Source: CAYJEQ01 sp964369235 (GTDB lineage: Bacteria; Bacillota; Clostridia; Oscillospirales; Ruminococcaceae). Taken from it: a DNA stretch of 44,861 bases. Position 1 is the first letter of the stretch; each line of letters opens with the position of its first letter. The notes below the pieces were generated by a model that searched no databases, was not told the origin of the DNA, and was given only the letters and a program-made list of their open reading frames with translations. Shown here in pieces: positions 41,105-44,861 of this stretch. The position numbers and the translations under genes were made by a program. Where the stretch lies: positions 1 to 44,861 of the forward strand of contig CAYJEQ010000015.1 of the NCBI GenBank assembly GCA_964369235.1. The letters are read 5' to 3'.

Positions 41105-41764
41105 ATGGATTTAGATTTTAGTACGGTACTGCCCTATTGGCAGTTTTATAGAACTGGTCTTATGACCACAATACAGGCTACTGCTATGTCTGTATTTTTT
41201 GGCTTTATCTGGGGTACCTGTCTTACCCTTATTAAAATTTCTAAAATTAAACCACTGGAATGGTTTGCTAAGTTTTACACCTCTATCTTTAGAGGTACTC
41301 CCCTATTAGTTCAGCTTTCCATTGTGTATTTTGCTTTTCCTCAGCTTTTTGGCTTAACATTTACTGCTTTAGAAGCTGGTGTATTTACCTTTACACTAAA
41401 CTCTGCTGCATATATCTCTGAGATATTCCGTGGTGGTATTCAGGCTATTGATAAAGGTCAGTACGAAGCTGCTATGGCTCTTGGTGTTAGCTACAAGGAT
41501 ATGATGTTTGATATTGTTATTCCTCAGGCTGTACGCCATGTTCTACCTGGTCTTGTTAACGAATGTATAGCACTGCTTAAAGAATCCTCTCTACTAGCTT
41601 ATATCGGCGTAATGGATCTACTTAAAGCTGCTGATCAGATTACTATTAACACCTACAGATATTTTGAGCCTTACTTAGTAGTTGCTGTTATATACTATGT
41701 TCTAGTATTAATACTATCAGCATTTGCATCAGCACTTGAAAGGAGATTACATAATAATGGTTAA
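41105..41764 (+). CDS. Polar amino-acid ABC transporter permease
   Basis: A 219-residue membrane protein of the HisMQ/GlnP family with about five membrane segments. Seen: GLMTTIQATAMSVFFGFIWG, YTSIFRGTPLLVQLSIVYFAF, and the EAA loop EAAMALGVSYKDMMFDIVIPQA that contacts the ATPase (landmarks EAAMALG and IPQAVR), then NECIALLKESSLLAYIGVMDL. It forms a homodimeric pore. Its end overlaps the ATPase start (ATG 41757, stop 41762-41764). Confidence 0.95.
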   Translation: MDLDFSTVLPYWQFYRTGLMTTIQATAMSVFFGFIWGTCLTLIKISKIKPLEWFAKFYTSIFRGTPLLVQLSIVYFAFPQLFGLTFTALEAGVFTFTLNSAAYISEIFRGGIQAIDKGQYEAAMALGVSYKDMMFDIVIPQAVRHVLPGLVNECIALLKESSLLAYIGVMDLLKAADQITINTYRYFEPYLVVAVIYYVLVLILSAFASALERRLHNNG

Positions 41765-42482
41765 GTTTGAAGGTATACATAAAAGTTTTGGTAATTTAGA
41801 GGTTTTAAAAGGCATTGACTTCCATGTAAAAGCTGGTGAAGTTCTATCTATAATCGGCCCTTCTGGTTCAGGTAAATCCACTATATTAAGATGTATAAAT
41901 CTACTGGAAAAACCCACAACTGGTAAAATCTTTATTGATGGTGAAGAAATCACCTCTCCTAATGTTAATATCCAGAAGATGCGTGCTGAAATCGGCATGG
42001 TTTTCCAGCATTTTAATCTTTTCCCTCATATGACTGTTTTAAAAAATATGACATATGCTTTACTTAAGGTAAAAAAGATGAACAAAGCAGAAGCCGTTGA
42101 GAAATCCCTTAAACTTCTTGATATGGTTGGGCTCTCAGAAAAGGCTAACTCCTTCCCTTCCCAGCTATCAGGTGGACAGAAACAGCGTGTTGCTATCGCT
42201 CGCGCCCTTGCTATGGAGCCTAAGCTAATGCTATTTGACGAGGCTACCTCTGCACTTGACCCTGAGATGGTTAAGGAAGTACTAGATGTTATAAAAAACC
42301 TTGCACAAACTGGTATTACCATGATACTGGTTACCCATGAAATGGGCTTTGCTAAAGAAGTAGCTGACCGAGTTATCTTTATTGACGAAGGTGTAATTGT
42401 AGAAGATCAGCCACCTAGCATCTTCTTTGATAATCCTAAGTCTGACAGAGCTAAACAGTTCCTAGAAAAGGTATTATATTAA
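41757..42482 (+). CDS. Polar amino-acid ABC transporter ATP-binding protein
   Basis: A 241-residue ATPase of the GlnQ/HisP type. Seen: Walker A GPSGSGKSTILRCINLLEKPTTG, Q-loop VFQHFNLFPHMTVLKN, signature LSGGQKQRVAIARALAM, Walker B LMLFDEATSALDPEMV and the H-loop LVTHEMGFA. Start is ATG 41757, 8 nt after GAAAGGAG and overlapping the permease stop by 8 bp. The three-gene operon ends in terminators at 42495 and 42553. Confidence 0.97.
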   Translation: MVKFEGIHKSFGNLEVLKGIDFHVKAGEVLSIIGPSGSGKSTILRCINLLEKPTTGKIFIDGEEITSPNVNIQKMRAEIGMVFQHFNLFPHMTVLKNMTYALLKVKKMNKAEAVEKSLKLLDMVGLSEKANSFPSQLSGGQKQRVAIARALAMEPKLMLFDEATSALDPEMVKEVLDVIKNLAQTGITMILVTHEMGFAKEVADRVIFIDEGVIVEDQPPSIFFDNPKSDRAKQFLEKVLY

Positions 42483-42494
42483 TTAAATAATTTT

Positions 42495-42540
42495 GGGATA
42501 GTTTTAAGACTTAATCTTAGAACTATCCCTTTTCTTTATT
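42495..42540 (+). terminator. Terminator of the amino-acid transporter operon
   Basis: GGGATAGTT (42495-42503) pairs with AACTATCCC (42521-42529), with TAAGA/TCTTA inside, followed by TTTTCTTTATTTTT. Confidence 0.88.
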
Positions 42541-42552
42541 TTTACCTAAACT

Positions 42553-42594
42553 AATAGGCTGTGTCAATGGTTTAACCCATATACACAGCCTATT
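42553..42594. terminator. Second hairpin between convergent genes
   Basis: AATAGGCTGTGT (42553-42564) pairs exactly with ACACAGCCTATT (42583-42594). It may terminate read-through from either side; its loop is 18 nt. Confidence 0.7.
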
Positions 42595-42700
42595 TTATAC
42601 TATTATTAAAACCTATAATGTTTAACTGCTCTTTGTCAGTTATTACAGTGATATCCTCTTGATGGTACTGTCTCTAGCCGAGATTTAACATAAAATCTAT

Positions 42701-43657
42701 TTAATTATTAACCACATTTATTGGATTACCCTCTATATATGCTTTTAAATTATCTGCTGATATTCTCATTAGTTTTTCCCTGCACTCCTGTGCTGCCCAA
42801 CTAATATGTGGGGTAATAATACAGTTTTTAGCTGTAAGTAATGGATTGGTATCTTCTATAGGTTCTTTTGACACTACATCAACCCCTGCACCATAGACCT
42901 TGCCACTATTAAGTCCATCAGCTAAATCCTGTTCTACTACTAGCCCTCCTCGGCCATTATTAATAATAATAACTCCATCTTTCATCTTATCTATATTGTC
43001 CTTACATATAATCCCTGCTGTTTCAGGCAGTATTGGACAGTGTAGTGATATAACATCAGAATTTTTAAGTAGTGTATCTATATCTGTATAAGTTGCTACA
43101 TCCTTACCAGCCTGACTTTCATAACTATCATAGGCTAGTACATTCATGCCCATAGCCTTAGCAATGTTTGCAACTCCCATACCTATACGCCCCAGCCCAA
43201 TTATCCCTATAGTCTTACCCTCTAACTGTATCAGTGGATAGTCCCAGAAACACCAGTGTTCGTTATTTGTCCATCTACCTTCTTTTACTGCATTATTATG
43301 GTGTGATACCTTACTGCATATCTCTAGTAATAGTGCAAAAGCATACTGTGACACTGCTAAACTACCGTAGTTAGGAGCATTACACACTACAATCCCTCGT
43401 TCTTTTGCAGCGTGAATGTCTATAGCATCATATCCTGCTGCTGTTACTCCGATAAATTTAATCTGCGGGCAAGCATCCATTACCTCTTTAGTAATTTTAA
43501 TCTTATTGCTGTATATTACCTGTGCATCTCCTATACGGCTTATTATATCAGCTTCCTCTGTTTCATTATATACTACTAAATCTCCTAGCTCTGCTAAAGG
43601 CTCCCAACTAATATCTCCTGGATTTAATGTATATCCATCTAATATAACTATCTTCAT
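42701..43657 (-). CDS. D-isomer-specific 2-hydroxyacid dehydrogenase (glycerate-dehydrogenase-like)
   Basis: A 318-residue NAD-dependent oxidoreductase. Seen: FIGVTAAGYDAIDIHAAKERG, the Rossmann motif IGIIGLGRIGMGVANIAK near residue 150, the catalytic Arg in INNGRGGLV, the Glu in DVVSKEPIED and the His in TPHISWAA. It resembles HprA-type hydroxypyruvate/glycerate dehydrogenases; the precise 2-ketoacid is unknown. Start ATG 43657, 13 nt after GAGAAAGG. A mini-frame (MVI then TAA) opens right after the site and stops immediately before the ATG. Preceded by the structured leader. Confidence 0.93.
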   Translation of the reverse strand: MKIVILDGYTLNPGDISWEPLAELGDLVVYNETEEADIISRIGDAQVIYSNKIKITKEVMDACPQIKFIGVTAAGYDAIDIHAAKERGIVVCNAPNYGSLAVSQYAFALLLEICSKVSHHNNAVKEGRWTNNEHWCFWDYPLIQLEGKTIGIIGLGRIGMGVANIAKAMGMNVLAYDSYESQAGKDVATYTDIDTLLKNSDVISLHCPILPETAGIICKDNIDKMKDGVIIINNGRGGLVVEQDLADGLNSGKVYGAGVDVVSKEPIEDTNPLLTAKNCIITPHISWAAQECREKLMRISADNLKAYIEGNPINVVNN

Positions 43658-43798
43658 TTATATGACCATGCCTTTCTCTTAGTTTGCAATGTTTTAGGCG
43701 ATTTCCATTGCCAGTAAACTGGCATTAGCAAAATTTTCACTCCCTCCCAGTGAAAAGCCTCAAAACTTGCGGTTTGAAAATTTTATTTTAAAACTTTT
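43658..43798 (-). repeat. Structured 5' leader element (hydroxyacid dehydrogenase copy)
   Basis: Forward coordinates: GTTTTAGGC (43691-43699) with GCCTCAAAAC (43757-43766); GCCAG/CTGGC (43710-43714, 43719-43723); TTTTCACT/AGTGAAAA (43734-43741, 43749-43756); TTTGAAAA and a T-rich partner outside. Same architecture as the purD copies, with paired base changes in three stems. Confidence 0.85.
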
Positions 43799-43877
43799 TT
43801 CCCCTTTTATAATTTTATTGCTAAGTTCTTTACCTTGTGGTATTCTTATAATAAAGTATTAATATGGTGGTGATACA

Positions 43878-44861
43878 ATGAGTAAGAAGGTAAATCTTAA
43901 TCTATCTCCTATCTATTTTACTACATTTTTATTATTTTGTGTAGGTCTTATTATGATTTTTATAGGAATATTCAATTTAATAAAAGTAATTACTGCTAAA
44001 GATATTTCTAATATAGATTTAAACACCCTAAATAAAGGTGATTATATTACAGGTTTTGTTGCCGATTACCTTTATAGCGACATACCTGTTGTCATTGAAG
44101 ATTATATGGAAAGAGATTTGGGCAATATGAAAACCATTAGCGGTTATAATGGAAGCTACGCCCTACCTACCATAGACAATAAGTATATTTTATTAATTAC
44201 CAATAAGTCAAAAGAAGCATTATCTGACTATAATGATGTAATATCCAGTGAGGGAGTTTATATTAATGCTATAGTAGAGACTAATTATTACGACATTGCT
44301 TATACATGGTATAAATCTGCACTGGCTATAGATAGTGATGCTTATGTGGACACAGTAGTAAACGGCAATTTACTGTTGACAGAATACAGTATACATCGCA
44401 AAACATTTTTTATTTTAAGTGGTGGTATTTGTATTGGCTGTGCTATCTATATATTTCAGTTTTACAATAAAGGTAGCACTTCCTTAATTACAGATAAACC
44501 ACGACCAAAGCCAGTTAATAAAAAAGATCTGGAAATAAAGCTATTTTCCTCTAATCTTCTTCCAGACTCTCCAGAAAGAACAGAAAAACTACTAATATCC
44601 CAGCGCAAAGATCTTATAGGTTTACTTAATCTGCGCAAGGATATTACAACATCTTTCTACTTTAGCTTTCTTTGGCTGTTTTTGGGATACCTATGCTTAC
44701 AGACACAGGGGGCTATAGCGCTTATCTTTTATGTTATTGCTATGCTTTTATTTAAACAGGCTGTTATGAATATTTGGAATTATTTTATTAATATGGGTAG
44801 TCCTATATCCCTTAAAGTAGCTGAAAAATTTGGTATCTACCCACTATATAACAAAATAATT
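43878..44861 (+). CDS. Unknown membrane protein, 3' end beyond the window
   Basis: At least 328 residues, open to the right edge. Starts MSKKVNLNLSPIYFTT behind GGTGGTGATACA. Hydrophobic segments lie at about residues 13-37, 177-196, 260-277 and 281-300, with an extracytoplasmic-type polar domain of about 135 residues (38-175) between the first two. A charged, Pro/Lys-rich stretch (PRPKPVNKKD) follows the second segment. No motif I can name; the layout resembles DUF6709-like hypothetical proteins of Clostridia, but this is a weak impression. Confidence 0.7.
   Translation, partial: MSKKVNLNLSPIYFTTFLLFCVGLIMIFIGIFNLIKVITAKDISNIDLNTLNKGDYITGFVADYLYSDIPVVIEDYMERDLGNMKTISGYNGSYALPTIDNKYILLITNKSKEALSDYNDVISSEGVYINAIVETNYYDIAYTWYKSALAIDSDAYVDTVVNGNLLLTEYSIHRKTFFILSGGICIGCAIYIFQFYNKGSTSLITDKPRPKPVNKKDLEIKLFSSNLLPDSPERTEKLLISQRKDLIGLLNLRKDITTSFYFSFLWLFLGYLCLQTQGAIALIFYVIAMLLFKQAVMNIWNYFINMGSPISLKVAEKFGIYPLYNKII

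Noticed and set aside
42659..42682. Possible further MITE relic (GGTACTGTCTCTAGCCGAG)
   Set aside because: It resembles the left arm of the MITE palindrome, but there is no right arm, terminal repeat or target duplication, so chance similarity cannot be excluded.

Overview
The window is AT-rich, densely coded DNA from a low-GC Gram-positive anaerobe, most likely a member of the Clostridia (Bacillota). The evidence is an extended Shine-Dalgarno consensus (AGAAAGG(AGG)), an S-box SAM riboswitch and an FMN riboswitch with intrinsic terminators, a DnaD/DnaI primosome pair, the GlpP antiterminator, an NifS/NifU pair, a clustered pur operon, and a cytoplasmic molybdopterin oxidoreductase. I cannot name the genus. 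A 100-base run of N (8365-8464) marks an assembly gap inside a tandem repeat.

Layout. 1-53: 5' part of a tRNA-Leu(CAA), minus strand. 119-2377: orphan DMSO-reductase-family catalytic subunit. 2722-8174: glycerol catabolism (glpP, glpK, then a three-gene FAD/FAD/DUF1667 glycerol-3-phosphate dehydrogenase module behind a promoter plus terminator leader). 8213-10997: terminator, 136-bp palindromic tandem repeats, a lipoprotein, a SUFU-domain protein and a DUF3784-like membrane protein. 11471-15141: acetate-type transporter, an unknown membrane protein, gpsA and an N-acetyltransferase, with two 90-bp MITE copies. 15431-22411: purE-F-M-N-H-D operon (minus). 22865-24969: metK with a SAM-I riboswitch and ribU with an FMN riboswitch. 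25280-26919: nifU/nifS. 27137-31066: rnhA, an rlmD-type methyltransferase, an EVE-like protein and a CbrA-like flavoprotein. 31150-33508: small minus-strand genes (prealbumin-like-fold protein, GNAT, TSCPD, PHP). 33770-37817: dnaD, dnaI, deoC, second rlmD-type gene. 37951-39640: two tandem polysaccharide deacetylases. 40128-42482: polar amino-acid ABC transporter. 42701-43657: D-2-hydroxyacid dehydrogenase. 43878-end: partial unknown membrane protein.

The genes form a coherent picture. Glycerol is phosphorylated by GlpK and oxidised by the flavoprotein module; gpsA makes the reverse connection for lipid synthesis. The purine operon supplies most de novo steps. MetK and RibU are each controlled by their ligand-sensing leader.

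The most unusual material is non-coding. (1) A family of structured 5' leaders sits directly in front of start codons of unrelated genes (nifS, purD in two tandem copies, a GNAT gene, an amino-acid-binding protein, a D-2-hydroxyacid dehydrogenase, and a truncated copy at the molybdoenzyme). Compensatory changes in their stems support an RNA structure. (2) A 90-bp non-autonomous transposon has two full copies, each flanked by an exact 8-bp target duplication, plus a decayed third copy. (3) A 136-bp tandem array is built of three nested palindromes and was not resolved by the assembler. (4) A recurrent start region has RAGAAAGG, then a decoy ATG-like triplet after 0-1 nt, then the true start 11-13 nt downstream.
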